From Gayadomonas joobiniege G7 (GTDB lineage Bacteria > Pseudomonadota > Gammaproteobacteria > Enterobacterales > Alteromonadaceae): a DNA stretch of 64,000 nt. A program made the position numbers and the translations under genes. The stretch's first letter is position 1; every line of letters begins with the position of its first letter. Of this stretch, positions 7,583-19,713 are shown one piece after another. Below the pieces are notes generated by a model. It was not told the origin of the DNA. It was given only the letters and a program-made list of their open reading frames with translations, and did not search any database. Where the stretch lies: NCBI RefSeq assembly GCF_000300815.1, contig NZ_AMRX01000003.1:310001-374000 (forward strand), in the 5' to 3' direction.

Positions 7583-9670
7583 TTAATATTCGTATTCAAA
7601 GCTAATACCAAAACGGGCAGGTTCGCCATATTGGTAGTAGGCTTTGTCTGAATAATTATCACGCGGGTCATTGCCAAAATAAAAGCCGTGAGCGTAATAA
7701 TCTCTGTCTGCTAAATTGCGCGCCCATAACTTAACTAACCACTCGTCCATTTGATAATTTAGGGCAGCGTTTAACAGCGCCACTTCTTTCGAGCGGGGTA
7801 ATTCAACTGCGGCTTCGGCAGGTAGATCATCATCTGAAAAGTAGTGTTGATCACGCCCATTTAAGGTTAAATTAAACCAAAGATCTGAGTTAATGGTGAT
7901 ATTAGTGCCAACTTGATAGGTATATGTTGGCGATTGAGATAGCTCACGGGCTGCATAATATTCGCCACTCAGTGGATCTTCATAAGCTTCATATTCGGCG
8001 CGCAATAAACCTAAATTTGCGTATACTTGCAGCCAGTTTTGTACATACCAGTCAAGCTCAAGCTCTGCCCCTTGTGAATAGCCGTCACTGCCATTACGAG
8101 TATATGAGATAAACTCAGTGCTGCCATCTTCGCGTGAGAATAAAAAGTCGCGTTTAAGCTGAACATCTTCTCGGTCCATATAAAATAGAGTACCGCGAAT
8201 AGCTAAGTTGTCGGCGCGATATTTTAATCCGGCTTCATAGTTCCATAAGTATTCAGGTGCAAAAGATCTTTGTTCTGGATTTAAGCTGCCAGAGCGATTA
8301 ATGCCACCACTCATATAACCACGACTGATAGCGCTATAGGCGTAAAGTGCATTGTTTATTTGATATCCTAACACTAGTTTACCGCCCAGCATGTTGTAAT
8401 CTTCAGCCACTCTGATGGCTTCGCTGTTTTGATAATCTAATTGGTGTGTCTCATAACGTAAACCGGCGGTTAGGCTAAAACCATCACCTAATTCAGAATC
8501 TGTCTGGGCAAAAATAGCGCGTTTTTGATTTTCAAAATCAGAGACTAGATCAGCTGTTAAATAAGTGTAACTGCGTGTCATCTCATCGTTTTTATTTTGC
8601 CAGTACAGGCCCGCAACCCAATCAGTCGTTTTTTGTAATATCTTTTTTTCTGATACTAATCGAAATTCAAAACTTGCGTTATTCCTGTCATGCTGATAAC
8701 TGTCTACTGCACTGTAGGAGCCTTCGGCAATATCGGTATAGGCCCAGTCTTCATCGTATTGATACAGACTATTGGTATCTGCATAACTGGCAATCGCTTT
8801 TAGTGAAACATGTGAGTTAACTTTTTGGCTTAATACGGCACCAAACGCATTGCTATTTTGAGTATCTTTTCCGGGCTCATCTGACAGAGTTGTACGGGTA
8901 TTGTCTAAACTAAAAGTATCATAACCGTTATCTACATTAATATGATGGTAAGTTAAATCCAGCTGGCCAGAGTCAGATAAATCAACAGTTAAATGCCCCC
9001 TCAAAGTCAGTTCATCTCTATTATTAGTATCGTCTCGATTTAAATAATCGTTTTTAATAAAACCGTCACTTAAATATTGGTGTGCACTGACTCGGTAGCG
9101 TGCTGAACCATTGATGGCGTTGCCGTAGGCAGCACCGAGCTCATAGGTATCATAATTGGCGATGCCCGCTTTCACTTTGGCTGATGCCATATCAGTTGGT
9201 TGCGCTGATTTTAAATAAATCAAGCCAGCTAATGCGTTTGCTCCAAATCGAGTCCCTTGCGGGCCGCGAAATACTTCAACTTGTTCAATATCAAATAGGG
9301 TGCTGGCACTGCCTAAATGTGTAAAGTCAATATCGTCTAAATATAAACCAACTGGGTAGTTTACAGGCACATCAAATTCTCCTGATGCCCCGAGACCACG
9401 GATTTGAAAAAATCTGGCTCGTGAAGTCGCCCCACTAAAGTTCACATTGGCGGTGCCCATGATGGCATCTTCTAAATGGTTTTGGCTGGTTCTGGTGAGT
9501 GCTTCGGCATCTAACACGGATAATGATACAGAGGCGGTTTGCAAGTTTTGTTGGCGAAAGTCCCCTTGAACATGAATCACTTCAATTTTATCTTCAATGT
9601 TGGCAAAAACATGGGAAGTGCTCATAAATGGCAGAACTAAACAAAGTTTGCTTAACGTAAATTGTTTCAT
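7583..9670 (-). CDS. TonB-dependent outer-membrane receptor, probable thiamine receptor
   Basis: A 695-residue precursor: signal peptide ending about residue 23 (HVFA), a TonB-box-like segment IEVIHVQ, a plug domain (residues ~35-150, with VFRGPQGTRFGANALAGLI) and a 22-strand barrel ending in an aromatic residue (FEYEY). It imports a scarce substrate at the expense of proton-motive force relayed by TonB. A TPP riboswitch lies directly upstream and thiamine-uptake genes directly downstream, so thiamine or a phosphate ester is the likely ligand. The TonB2 operon at 48.5 kb could energise it. Ligand identity is inferred from regulation and neighbours, not from sequence. Confidence 0.85.
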   Translation of the reverse strand: MKQFTLSKLCLVLPFMSTSHVFANIEDKIEVIHVQGDFRQQNLQTASVSLSVLDAEALTRTSQNHLEDAIMGTANVNFSGATSRARFFQIRGLGASGEFDVPVNYPVGLYLDDIDFTHLGSASTLFDIEQVEVFRGPQGTRFGANALAGLIYLKSAQPTDMASAKVKAGIANYDTYELGAAYGNAINGSARYRVSAHQYLSDGFIKNDYLNRDDTNNRDELTLRGHLTVDLSDSGQLDLTYHHINVDNGYDTFSLDNTRTTLSDEPGKDTQNSNAFGAVLSQKVNSHVSLKAIASYADTNSLYQYDEDWAYTDIAEGSYSAVDSYQHDRNNASFEFRLVSEKKILQKTTDWVAGLYWQNKNDEMTRSYTYLTADLVSDFENQKRAIFAQTDSELGDGFSLTAGLRYETHQLDYQNSEAIRVAEDYNMLGGKLVLGYQINNALYAYSAISRGYMSGGINRSGSLNPEQRSFAPEYLWNYEAGLKYRADNLAIRGTLFYMDREDVQLKRDFLFSREDGSTEFISYTRNGSDGYSQGAELELDWYVQNWLQVYANLGLLRAEYEAYEDPLSGEYYAARELSQSPTYTYQVGTNITINSDLWFNLTLNGRDQHYFSDDDLPAEAAVELPRSKEVALLNAALNYQMDEWLVKLWARNLADRDYYAHGFYFGNDPRDNYSDKAYYQYGEPARFGISFEYEY

Positions 9671-9710
9671 GCGGTCCTCAAAAAATAGTCGGCCGCGCAG
9701 GGAACGGTTT

Positions 9711-9791
9711 TACCATCCCTGTCACAGCATTACCTGAACAGGTTCAAAGGGTTCGCGAATGCGTCTCAGAGCTGATAAACAGACACCCCTA
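9711..9791 (-). promoter_or_regulatory. TPP riboswitch (THI element) of the thiamine salvage operon
   Basis: On the minus strand the aptamer reads GGGGTGTCT, then CTGAGA, then ACCCTTTGAACCTG, then AGGGATGG: the conserved pyrimidine- and pyrophosphate-sensing blocks of the THI box in order. It ends about 40 nt before the receptor start. The AGGGA block is followed by further pairing sequence (TTCCCTGCGC) before the start, compatible with translational or transcriptional shut-off when TPP is abundant. Confidence 0.92.
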
Positions 9792-10044
9792 GGTTATAGA
9801 TTTAAATTCTACCAAAATAAGACTAAAAATGTGACAGTTATCATGGGGATTTTTGCAAAATGTAAAAGATAAGCGCAAGATATCTCAAACCGTGACAAAA
9901 AGATCTGATTGACGCTTGAATTTGAGCCCAGTCGTCTTTATTTTAACACTTTTGGCCACCAAAATGCTGCAATGTAGTCAGGCCGTTGCCCCAAAGGGTC
10001 TAAGACTACCCTGAGCTCTAATAACAATTTAAGGAATTCCTATT

Positions 10045-11601
10045 GTGAATTTGGCAGATAACCTGCATCAATTTTTTACTCAGCAGGGCGTTGAGTTTGC
10101 CCAGCATATTAACCGTGGGATTGAAAAAGAGGCACTACGAATCCAGCCTAATGGGCATTTGGCAGTAAACGAACACCCGCGTGTTCTGGGCTCAGCACTG
10201 ACACACCCTTATATTACAACGGACTATTCTGAAAGTTTACTGGAGTTTATTACTCCGGTTGAGCAAAACATTCAAACTACGTTGCAACAATTAGCGGACG
10301 TACACAAGTTTGTTTACCAAAAGCAGCCTAATGATCTGCTCTGGCCTATGAGTATGCCGTGTTTTGTTGGTGACGAAAGTGATATTTTAATTGCCCAGTA
10401 TGGTCGTTCTAATGTGGGACGAATGAAAACATTATACCGAGAAGGTTTAAAAAATCGGTATGGTAGTACAATGCAGGTGATTTCAGGTGTTCATTTTAAC
10501 TTTTCATTTCCAGCGCTATTTTTTGAGCAACTGGCAAAAGCTAAAGGCCGTCAAGCCGATCAAGCGTTTATTTCTGAAATCTATCTTGCGGTACTGAGAA
10601 ATGTGAAACGATACTTGTGGTTATTATGTTATTTGTTCGGTGCTTCACCGGCACTCTGTGGCTCATTTTTAAAAAACACCCAAACAAATTATAATTTCAA
10701 AACTGTGGGAAAAGGTACTTTATACTTACCTTATGCGACCTCTTTGCGATTAAGTGATTTAGGTTATACCAATAAAGCTCAAGCGGCGCTTAACATCCGT
10801 TATAACCAATTAGATGAATATATTGCTGGCTTAAAAAAGGCTATTCAATTGCCGTCAGAAGAATTTTCGTCAATATTGGCGGGCCAGAATGGTATTTACC
10901 ATCAATTAAACGCAAATATTCTGCAAATCGAAAACGAATATTATTCTCCAGTGAGGCCCAAACGTGTTGCGCGTAGTGGTGAAAAGCCAAGCGAAGCTTT
11001 GGCTAGAGGCGGCGTGCAATACATTGAAATCAGAGCTTTGGATGTGGACCCTTTTGATGCAAATGGCATCAGTGAAGCACAAACGCGCTTTATGGACTTG
11101 TTTTTAACTTGGTGTGCATTGCAAGATTCGCCGCCGTTAGAAACCGCCGAAGAACAGGTGATAAACGCAAACTTGCAAGCAGTTATCATGCAAGGTCGTA
11201 AACCTGGCTTAACCTTGCAACAAGGTGATCATTCAATTACCTTGGCTGATTGGGCCGAGCAAACCATAAACGCGATGAATCCTTTGGCTGACTGGATGTC
11301 AGCACCAAACGAAACCGCTTATCAAGCAGCGCTTAAAAAACAAGCTGAAAAAGTGGCAAATCCAGATTTAACGCCGTCAGGTAAGATTATGAATCGTTTA
11401 TTGAACAACAATATGGATAATAGCCAATTAGGGTTAGATTTGGCAAAGCAATATCAAAAGGATTCGGCAGCGCGAGACTATCAATATTATAGCGAACAAG
11501 CCTTGGTTGAAACGGCAGAAAAAAGCTTGTTAGAGCAAACTGAGATCGAAAAGTCGGATAAGCTGGCGTTCACAGATTATTTAGCCGAGTATTTTAACTA
11601 A
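10045..11601 (+). CDS. gshA: Glutamate-cysteine ligase (type 1)
   Basis: Catalyses ATP-dependent joining of glutamate and cysteine, the first and rate-limiting step of glutathione synthesis. The 518-residue chain matches the proteobacterial GshA length. Recognisable are GIEKEALRIQPNGHLA near the N terminus, the active-site stretch STMQVISGVHFNFSFP, and YIEIRALDVDPFD. Translation starts at GTG (10045) with AAGGAATT about 8 nt upstream. Its stop overlaps the start of the next gene by one base, so the two are coupled. gshB is not in the window. Confidence 0.95.
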   Translation: MNLADNLHQFFTQQGVEFAQHINRGIEKEALRIQPNGHLAVNEHPRVLGSALTHPYITTDYSESLLEFITPVEQNIQTTLQQLADVHKFVYQKQPNDLLWPMSMPCFVGDESDILIAQYGRSNVGRMKTLYREGLKNRYGSTMQVISGVHFNFSFPALFFEQLAKAKGRQADQAFISEIYLAVLRNVKRYLWLLCYLFGASPALCGSFLKNTQTNYNFKTVGKGTLYLPYATSLRLSDLGYTNKAQAALNIRYNQLDEYIAGLKKAIQLPSEEFSSILAGQNGIYHQLNANILQIENEYYSPVRPKRVARSGEKPSEALARGGVQYIEIRALDVDPFDANGISEAQTRFMDLFLTWCALQDSPPLETAEEQVINANLQAVIMQGRKPGLTLQQGDHSITLADWAEQTINAMNPLADWMSAPNETAYQAALKKQAEKVANPDLTPSGKIMNRLLNNNMDNSQLGLDLAKQYQKDSAARDYQYYSEQALVETAEKSLLEQTEIEKSDKLAFTDYLAEYFN

Positions 11602-12218
11602 TGAAGTGTTGTAAAAGATTCGCTTTAATTGTTTTAGTTGCAGTCATGGCGGGCTGCGCAACTGCACCGCCCAAAAAACCAAATGATTTGTGTGAAATCT
11701 TTTACGAAAAGCGGGATTGGTATCATGCGGCAAAAGATGCCGAAGATAACTGGGGTACCCCCATTCATATTCCAATGGCTATAATGTATCAGGAAAGTTC
11801 ATTTCGCGCTGACGCCAGGCCGCCAATGGAATATTTTTTATGGATTATTCCAATCGGTCGCGCAAGTAGCGCGTATGGTTATTCCCAGGCCAAAACCCCA
11901 ACGTGGCAAGATTATACTCGTGAAACAGGCAATGGTTGGGCAAGCCGCTCTGACTTTGATGATGCGATAGATTTTATGGCTTGGTTTATTTATAAAACCC
12001 ATAAAGTGAATGGGGTTTCTAAATGGGACGCCTATGGGCAATATTTAAACTACCACGAAGGCTGGGGTGGTTACCGTCGTGGCACTTATAAACGAAAAAA
12101 TTGGTTGATTAAAGTGGCCCGCAAAGTTCAGTGGCGGGCTGAGCAATATGGCGCCCAATTAAGAGGATGCGAAGAAGATCTCAATCGGAGCTGGCTGTGG
12201 CGTTTGTTTTTTGGCTAA
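11601..12218 (+). CDS. Lipoprotein with lytic transglycosylase (SLT-like) domain
   Basis: A 205-residue exported protein with an N-terminal signal peptide and a lipobox-like VMAGC (Cys19), so probably outer-membrane anchored. The C-terminal part resembles SLT-fold lytic transglycosylases: MYQESSFRADA (Glu65 the probable catalytic acid), SSAYGYSQA and a later YLNYHEGWGGY block. Such enzymes cleave peptidoglycan glycan strands to 1,6-anhydro products. It begins within the gshA stop codon. Its last 38 nt overlap the end of the convergent receiver-TPR gene. Exact subfamily not recognised. Confidence 0.75.
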   Translation: MKCCKRFALIVLVAVMAGCATAPPKKPNDLCEIFYEKRDWYHAAKDAEDNWGTPIHIPMAIMYQESSFRADARPPMEYFLWIIPIGRASSAYGYSQAKTPTWQDYTRETGNGWASRSDFDDAIDFMAWFIYKTHKVNGVSKWDAYGQYLNYHEGWGGYRRGTYKRKNWLIKVARKVQWRAEQYGAQLRGCEEDLNRSWLWRLFFG

Positions 12219-13845
12219 AACTTTTTTTGTAGCGTTTAAGTAAGGCTTCATATCTTATTGTTTGTTGTTCGTCTAACTGAATGGTTTGCAGCACCTGCAG
12301 GCTGTTTTGGTATTGTTTAAGTTGCTCACTATTCAATGCTTGCTGCTGACTAGTTTCGACGAGTGCTTGCAGTAAATTTAGCGCAATACGGGTATTTTTA
12401 GGCATTAATCTAAGTGCATCAGAAAATGCCTGTACCGACGCCACATATTGGCGAGATTTGAAAAGTTTGACGGCAATGTTGTTGATTTCTTTTGGCGTAA
12501 ACGGGATCTCAGTTTTTTCTTTAAGCTCTTGTGACAAATAATCAGTTAAAATTTTCTGACTTGCATCTAAGCTCTGATCTGACGGTTGTTTCTGCTGTAA
12601 TTGTTTTAATAGCTCAACCGCTTCATCTCTTAAACCTAACTCATGAAAAACTTTTGCTTTGTCTAAACCATCTTCTAAAGCTAAGTTTTCCATCTCACCG
12701 GGCAGCTCGGTGAGCAGCTTTTTAGCTTTTTCTTGTTCATCTTTTAAATACAGGATACGGGCTTCAAGTACACCGATCTTTTCTTTAGTGGCCGGATCAG
12801 ATGGAAACTTTTGGCGGACGGTTTGCAGGTATTTTTCTGATTGTTTGCATAACTCCATGCTCTCGATATCTGGCTGTATCAGCGCATAATCGACCGCTGC
12901 CCGCGCTACGGTCAAATACAGGTCGGGCGTATCGTGCAGCGAGCGTTTGGCATATCTAAGCATATTTTTTGCACTTTCAAACTGAAGTTCATGATCATGT
13001 AATAACCGTGCTAACCCGACCACATTTTTTTGTCTTTCGATATTTCGTGGTGATAGATCTCTGGCATGTTTTAGGTTTTCAATGGCCTGGTCATATTTGT
13101 CTTGCTGCAAATAATAATTACCAAGTAAATCAAGCGCGGCTAACTGAGTGTCAGGTTTAAGTGTTAATTTGCTTAATATTTTAAGTGCGGTGGATTCTTT
13201 ATTTAACCCTAAATAGGCTTTTGCAAGGCCAACCATAGCCCAAGTGAATTTTTGCACATGCACTATATCGGTAAAATAGTTGGCCGCTTCTTGGTAGGCT
13301 TTAATAATTAAGAGCAAATCACCTTTTAAGCGCATCGCAATTGGAAACGAAAGTGACATGCTTGGTTTTAGCAGGACTTTTTCAACCGCAGCTAAAGCTT
13401 CAGTGTATTGTTGTTTTTCAAGTGCCGAATAAACGGCAAATAAGTGCTGTTTATGTTTGAGAACTCTTTGTACACGCTCGCATACTTCTTTTACATTAAA
13501 AGGTTTAGCGATAAAGTCGTCGGGCTGCAACTCAATAACACTGTTGACTAACGCCGAATCTGTTTCTGCGCTGGTAAAGATAAAGGCGGTGGTTAGAGGA
13601 AGTTGTTTTTTTAGTTTTAGCTCTTCGAAAAAATGAAAACCGTCTTTTTGTTTGCTTTGGTTAAATGCACATATAATCAGGGTGTAATGATTATTTTGGC
13701 AAAATTCTAACGCGCGATCTGCGTGCTCTGCAACTTGAATATTACGGATGTTAATGCTTTCTAATGCGTGTTTTAGATAGATCTGGGCGAGTGGTTGATC
13801 ATCCACAATTAAAATGCGGGTATCTGAGAATGCAGAATCATCCAT
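12181..13845 (-). CDS. Receiver domain-TPR protein with atypical receiver
   Basis: A 554-residue protein: CheY-like receiver (about residues 8-125) followed by tetratricopeptide repeats (about 170-550). The receiver keeps the acidic pair (ILIVDDQP) and the lysine in FIAKPF, but the segment that should hold the phospho-accepting Asp reads LIICAFNQSKQKDGF, with Asn or another non-Asp residue at that place. Phosphorylation in the usual way is therefore doubtful and it may act as a phosphorylation-independent scaffold. Receiver-TPR proteins of this kind occur in Vibrio and Shewanella; their partners are largely unknown. Monocistronic and convergent with the lipoprotein gene. Confidence 0.8.
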   Translation of the reverse strand: MDDSAFSDTRILIVDDQPLAQIYLKHALESINIRNIQVAEHADRALEFCQNNHYTLIICAFNQSKQKDGFHFFEELKLKKQLPLTTAFIFTSAETDSALVNSVIELQPDDFIAKPFNVKEVCERVQRVLKHKQHLFAVYSALEKQQYTEALAAVEKVLLKPSMSLSFPIAMRLKGDLLLIIKAYQEAANYFTDIVHVQKFTWAMVGLAKAYLGLNKESTALKILSKLTLKPDTQLAALDLLGNYYLQQDKYDQAIENLKHARDLSPRNIERQKNVVGLARLLHDHELQFESAKNMLRYAKRSLHDTPDLYLTVARAAVDYALIQPDIESMELCKQSEKYLQTVRQKFPSDPATKEKIGVLEARILYLKDEQEKAKKLLTELPGEMENLALEDGLDKAKVFHELGLRDEAVELLKQLQQKQPSDQSLDASQKILTDYLSQELKEKTEIPFTPKEINNIAVKLFKSRQYVASVQAFSDALRLMPKNTRIALNLLQALVETSQQQALNSEQLKQYQNSLQVLQTIQLDEQQTIRYEALLKRYKKSFSQKTNATASSD

Positions 13846-13939
13846 AAAAAGTCTATCAAAAAAGAAAGCGTGACTTTGATTATTCCTTGAGCGTGCACGA
13901 AATACAAGGCCATGTTTAGATATTTTTATATTTTATAAC

Positions 13940-13969
13940 TTGGTTTTTGAACTGGGTCGTGTTTATAAT
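13940..13969 (+). promoter_or_regulatory. Probable promoter of the thi biosynthesis operon
   Basis: TTGGTT (13940-13945) and a consensus TATAAT (13964-13969) are 18 nt apart, ending 10 nt before the riboswitch aptamer. Placement suits transcription starting just before the THI element. Confidence 0.5.
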
Positions 13970-13978
13970 GAGCCCGAA

Positions 13979-16052
<2,074 letters not shown>

Positions 16053-16054
16053 TC

Positions 16055-17170
16055 ATGGCAAACGAGAGTGCTAAAATTGCGCTGATTGGTGGCGGCCTTA
16101 TTGGTCGCCTACTAGCTTGGCAATTAAAAAACGAAAATCCCAATTACCAAGTTGAACTGTACGAAAAACAAGCCAAAGACGGGCAGCAAAGTGCGGCTTA
16201 TGTCGCGGCAGCAATGCTGGCCCCTTTAGCCGAGTCTATTGTTGCAGGACCTTTGGTCAATCAATTGGGTAAACAGTCGGTGGCATTATGGCAGGCCTTG
16301 TTGGCTCAGTTACCTGAACCTGTGTTTATTCAGCAAGCCGGGACTTTGGTTATAGCGCATCAGCAAGATGCGGGCGACTTAAAAAGTTTTCGCCAAAGGT
16401 TAGGGACAGGTGCTGAGCTTAGAGAACTCACCCGAGCCGGCATTGCCGAGTTGGAACCTCAGCTGGCAGGACGATTTAATCAAGGACTTTGGTTACCAAG
16501 TGAAGGTCAGCTTGATAATCGCCAGCTACTGCGGGTATTAACCCAAGCCTTAGATGATGTCGGGGTTGGCTGTTTTTATCAGTATGAGGTTTGTATTAAA
16601 GATAACTCAGTATGGCATGGTGCGAAAGCGTGTGGTGAGTATGACTGGATTATTGATTGCCGTGGTTTGGGCGCTAAAAGCAACTTAAAAGGTTTGCGGG
16701 GTGTGCGTGGAGAAGTTGCGCGAGTGCGAAGTCAAGAAGTGCAGTTGCACCGGCCGATTCGTTTAATGCATCCGCGCTACCCGATTTATATTGCACCTAA
16801 ACCGGATCATGAGTTTGTTATCGGGGCCACTGAAATAGAGTCTGAAAATCAGCGACCAGTTACGGTGCGCTCAACGTTAGAGTTATTGTCAGCCGCTTAT
16901 AGTGTGCAGCCAGCGTTTGCCGAAGCAGAATTAATCTCGCTACAAACTGGCCTTAGGCCAACACTATCGGATAACGAACCAAGTATAGATGTAACTAATA
17001 GGCTAATTACTGTGAACGGTTTATACCGCCACGGTTATTTGATTGGACCAGCAATGATTCAGCAAGTGATGCTCAAACTTGTTGAATTTGGGTTGCAGTT
17101 AAATAATGTTTTGCTGGCCGATGGTCAGATTTATCCACCGGTATTTAGACATATCGAGAGGAGAGACTAA
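16055..17170 (+). CDS. thiO: Glycine oxidase ThiO (FAD-dependent)
   Basis: Oxidises glycine to the imine used for the thiazole ring, the oxygen-dependent alternative to ThiH. The 371-residue protein of the DAO family opens with a dinucleotide-binding motif IALIGGGLIGRLLAW and has the late GLRPTLSDNEPSID segment near the flavin. Start is 2 nt after thiC stop. There is no thiH in the operon, consistent with ThiO supplying dehydroglycine to ThiG. A glycine-oxidase role is inferred from family and neighbours. Confidence 0.9.
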   Translation: MANESAKIALIGGGLIGRLLAWQLKNENPNYQVELYEKQAKDGQQSAAYVAAAMLAPLAESIVAGPLVNQLGKQSVALWQALLAQLPEPVFIQQAGTLVIAHQQDAGDLKSFRQRLGTGAELRELTRAGIAELEPQLAGRFNQGLWLPSEGQLDNRQLLRVLTQALDDVGVGCFYQYEVCIKDNSVWHGAKACGEYDWIIDCRGLGAKSNLKGLRGVRGEVARVRSQEVQLHRPIRLMHPRYPIYIAPKPDHEFVIGATEIESENQRPVTVRSTLELLSAAYSVQPAFAEAELISLQTGLRPTLSDNEPSIDVTNRLITVNGLYRHGYLIGPAMIQQVMLKLVEFGLQLNNVLLADGQIYPPVFRHIERRD

Positions 17171-17368
17171 TTGAATATTTTTATTAATGGTAATGAATAT
17201 CAGCCAGAACAAGCAGATAGCTTGGCTGAATTATTAGCCGAACGACAACCTAAAACCCCATATGCAGTGGCATTAAATGGCAACTTTGTCAGTCGCGGTG
17301 CTTATGCAAATACGCCTCTTAAAGATGGCGATTGCATCGAAATTTTAACCCCTGTACAAGGGGGGTAA
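17171..17368 (+). CDS. thiS: Sulfur carrier protein ThiS
   Basis: A 65-residue ubiquitin-fold protein ending in the required Gly-Gly (PVQGG), which is adenylated by ThiF and converted to a thiocarboxylate that donates sulfur to the thiazole. The start is TTG at 17171, 0 nt after thiO, with a strong GAGAGGAGAG upstream inside the thiO end. Its stop is 2 nt from thiG. Confidence 0.95.
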   Translation: MNIFINGNEYQPEQADSLAELLAERQPKTPYAVALNGNFVSRGAYANTPLKDGDCIEILTPVQGG

Positions 17369-17370
17369 AA

Positions 17371-18162
17371 ATGGATAAGGATCTTACCATTTATGGAGAA
17401 AGTTTTTCTAGCCGTTTGTTAATTGGCAGTGCCTTGTACCCATCGCCTAAAATAATGGAAGACTCAATTAGAGCCAGTGGCAGTCAGATAGTGACCTTGT
17501 CACTGCGCCGACAGTCACCCGAGTCGCAAGGTGGGGCTGACTTTTGGGCTCAATTACAAGCGCTTGGTTTAACCTTATTGCCAAATACAGCAGGTTGTCA
17601 TAGTGTGCAAGAGGCGGTCACGTTAGCGCAGATGTCGCGAGAAATTTTTGCAACCGATTGGGTAAAATTAGAGTTGGTTGGTGATGAGTATAATTTACAA
17701 CCTGACCCTATTGATTTGGTGAAAGCGACCGAAATTTTGTTGGCCGACGGTTTTAAAGTACTGCCGTATACCACCGATGATTTAGTTATTTGTCGCCATT
17801 TGGTTGAGCTAGGTTGTGAAGTTTTAATGCCTTGGGGATCTCCTATTGGCACGGGCAAAGGTTTATTAAATCCGTATGCGTTAAATGCTATTCGCCAGCG
17901 TTTTCCGAATATTACTTTGATAGTGGATGCTGGCATAGGTTTGCCATCCCATGCCGTTCAGGCGATGGAGTTGGGTTATGATGGCATTTTATTAAACTCT
18001 GCGGTTGCGCAGGCCCAAGCACCTGTGATGATGGCTGAAGCCTTTAAAAAAGCAATAGAAGCAGGCAGAATGGGATATTTAGCTGGTGGTATGCCTGAAA
18101 AAGATACCGCGCAACCAAGCACGCCGACTTTAGGTACGCCTTTTTGGCACCAGGCAGGATAA
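17371..18162 (+). CDS. thiG: Thiazole synthase ThiG
   Basis: Builds thiazole phosphate from deoxyxylulose phosphate, ThiS thiocarboxylate and dehydroglycine. The 263-residue TIM-barrel protein starts at 17371 ([12 protein letters not shown]), behind an AGGGGGG ribosome binding site overlapping the thiS end; a longer in-frame start inside thiS is rejected. The Schiff-base lysine is K99 in [10 protein letters not shown], and the phosphate-binding blocks [13 protein letters not shown] and [11 protein letters not shown] are present. Confidence 0.96.
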   Translation: MDKDLTIYGESFSSRLLIGSALYPSPKIMEDSIRASGSQIVTLSLRRQSPESQGGADFWAQLQALGLTLLPNTAGCHSVQEAVTLAQMSREIFATDWVKLELVGDEYNLQPDPIDLVKATEILLADGFKVLPYTTDDLVICRHLVELGCEVLMPWGSPIGTGKGLLNPYALNAIRQRFPNITLIVDAGIGLPSHAVQAMELGYDGILLNSAVAQAQAPVMMAEAFKKAIEAGRMGYLAGGMPEKDTAQPSTPTLGTPFWHQAG

Positions 18163-18165
18163 CAA

Positions 18166-19713
18166 ATGACAGAAAACAATAATAGGCCAGTTGTGTGGAC
18201 CATTGCCGGTTCAGATTGCAGTGGTGGGGCTGGGATCCAAGCAGATTTAAAAACCATGCATCAACTTGGATGTGATGTGAGCACAGTGATCACAGCCAAT
18301 ACTGCGCAAAACAGTTTAGGCATCCAACAAATTAACAGCGTGACTGAAGAGGCTTTGTTATCTCAGCTTGATGCACTAGCCGCGGATAGACCGCCTAAAG
18401 CCATTAAAATTGGCCTGTTAACGAGCCAGCGACAAGTGGAACTGGTCGCAGAGTGGCTGCGGGAGTATAGTCAGCAGCAATCCTTTGTTTTGGTTTACGA
18501 CCCAGTCGCAACGGCATCAGCAGGTGGTGAATTAACAGAAGAAGATACCCTGGCAGCGATTAAAAAAAAGTTATTGCCTTTGGTTGATGTGATCACGCCG
18601 AATGGCGACGAAGCACAAAAGCTAAGCGGTGTTTATTTTATTAATTGGTCGAGCATGCCGCAGGCCGCTGAGCAAATTTTAAAACAAGGGCCAACGGCCT
18701 GTATTATAAAAGGCGGCCACATCGAGTTAGCTAAAGGTTATGTCGTGGATTTGGCCTGCAACGGTGAGCAAAGCTATTGGTTGTCATCACCTCGAATAGA
18801 GACAGAACACAGCCATGGTTCAGGTTGCACTTATGCTGCAGCTATCACTGCGCTCTTTGCGCAAGATTATTTATTGCGAGATGCGGCCACTGTGGCTAAA
18901 GCTTATGTGAACCAAGCGCTTAGGTTAGGTGTTGATTATAGTGGCATTTATGGTCCAGTTAATCAGGCTGGTTGGCCGTTGGAGCAACAAGATCAGCCGC
19001 AGGTTTTAATTCCATCTAGTCCGTTAGCAGAGCAATTAGAGTGGCAAGAAGCAGCGGCTGAATTCAGTTATCCGAATATCGAGTTTGCTGATTGTGAGAC
19101 TTTAAAGCTAGGTTTATACCCAGTTGTTGATTCTTTAGAGTGGATTCAAAAACTGGCTGAAGCGGGTGTTAAAACATTACAAATTAGAATTAAACATCAG
19201 AGCATAGAAGAGGTGAACGAGCAGATCGCAAAAGCGGTCGCCATTGGCCGACAATATCAGCTTAGGTTATTTATAAACGACTATTGGCAGTTGGCAATTA
19301 AACACCAAGCTTATGGGGTGCATTTAGGGCAAGAAGATTTGCAACAAGCTGATCTGGCAGCGATTGCAGCGGCTGGTTTGAGGTTGGGTATAAGTACACA
19401 CGGCGAATACGAGTTGCTTTTGGCCCATCAACTTAAACCCAGTTATTTGGCAATAGGGGCTATTTACCCAACCCGAACTAAAGATATGACAGGGCAAATA
19501 CAAGGTATCGCGCGACTGAGCCGATATACTCAGTTAATTAAAGATATACCTTTAGTCGCAATTGGTGGGATTAGTTTAGCGCGAGCTAGAGAGGTGGCGG
19601 CAACGGGTATTGGTTCTATTGCTGCAGTCACAGCAATTACAGAAGCGGATGATTATCGCACAGCGATTGTTTCGTTTGAGCAAGCTTTAAAACAAACGTC
19701 GGAGTCGGTATGA
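18166..19713 (+). CDS. thiDE: Bifunctional HMP(-P) kinase / thiamine-phosphate synthase (ThiD-ThiE fusion)
   Basis: A 515-residue fusion. Residues ~1-265 are a ribokinase-fold ThiD ([18 protein letters not shown], then [12 protein letters not shown], then [11 protein letters not shown] with the catalytic Cys/anion hole), phosphorylating HMP-P to HMP-PP. Residues ~310-515 are ThiE ([38 protein letters not shown]), joining HMP-PP and thiazole phosphate. A linker of ~40 residues joins them. The fusion channels both half-products of this operon into thiamine phosphate. The last 4 nt overlap thiF. Confidence 0.95.
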   Translation: MTENNNRPVVWTIAGSDCSGGAGIQADLKTMHQLGCDVSTVITANTAQNSLGIQQINSVTEEALLSQLDALAADRPPKAIKIGLLTSQRQVELVAEWLREYSQQQSFVLVYDPVATASAGGELTEEDTLAAIKKKLLPLVDVITPNGDEAQKLSGVYFINWSSMPQAAEQILKQGPTACIIKGGHIELAKGYVVDLACNGEQSYWLSSPRIETEHSHGSGCTYAAAITALFAQDYLLRDAATVAKAYVNQALRLGVDYSGIYGPVNQAGWPLEQQDQPQVLIPSSPLAEQLEWQEAAAEFSYPNIEFADCETLKLGLYPVVDSLEWIQKLAEAGVKTLQIRIKHQSIEEVNEQIAKAVAIGRQYQLRLFINDYWQLAIKHQAYGVHLGQEDLQQADLAAIAAAGLRLGISTHGEYELLLAHQLKPSYLAIGAIYPTRTKDMTGQIQGIARLSRYTQLIKDIPLVAIGGISLARAREVAATGIGSIAAVTAITEADDYRTAIVSFEQALKQTSESV

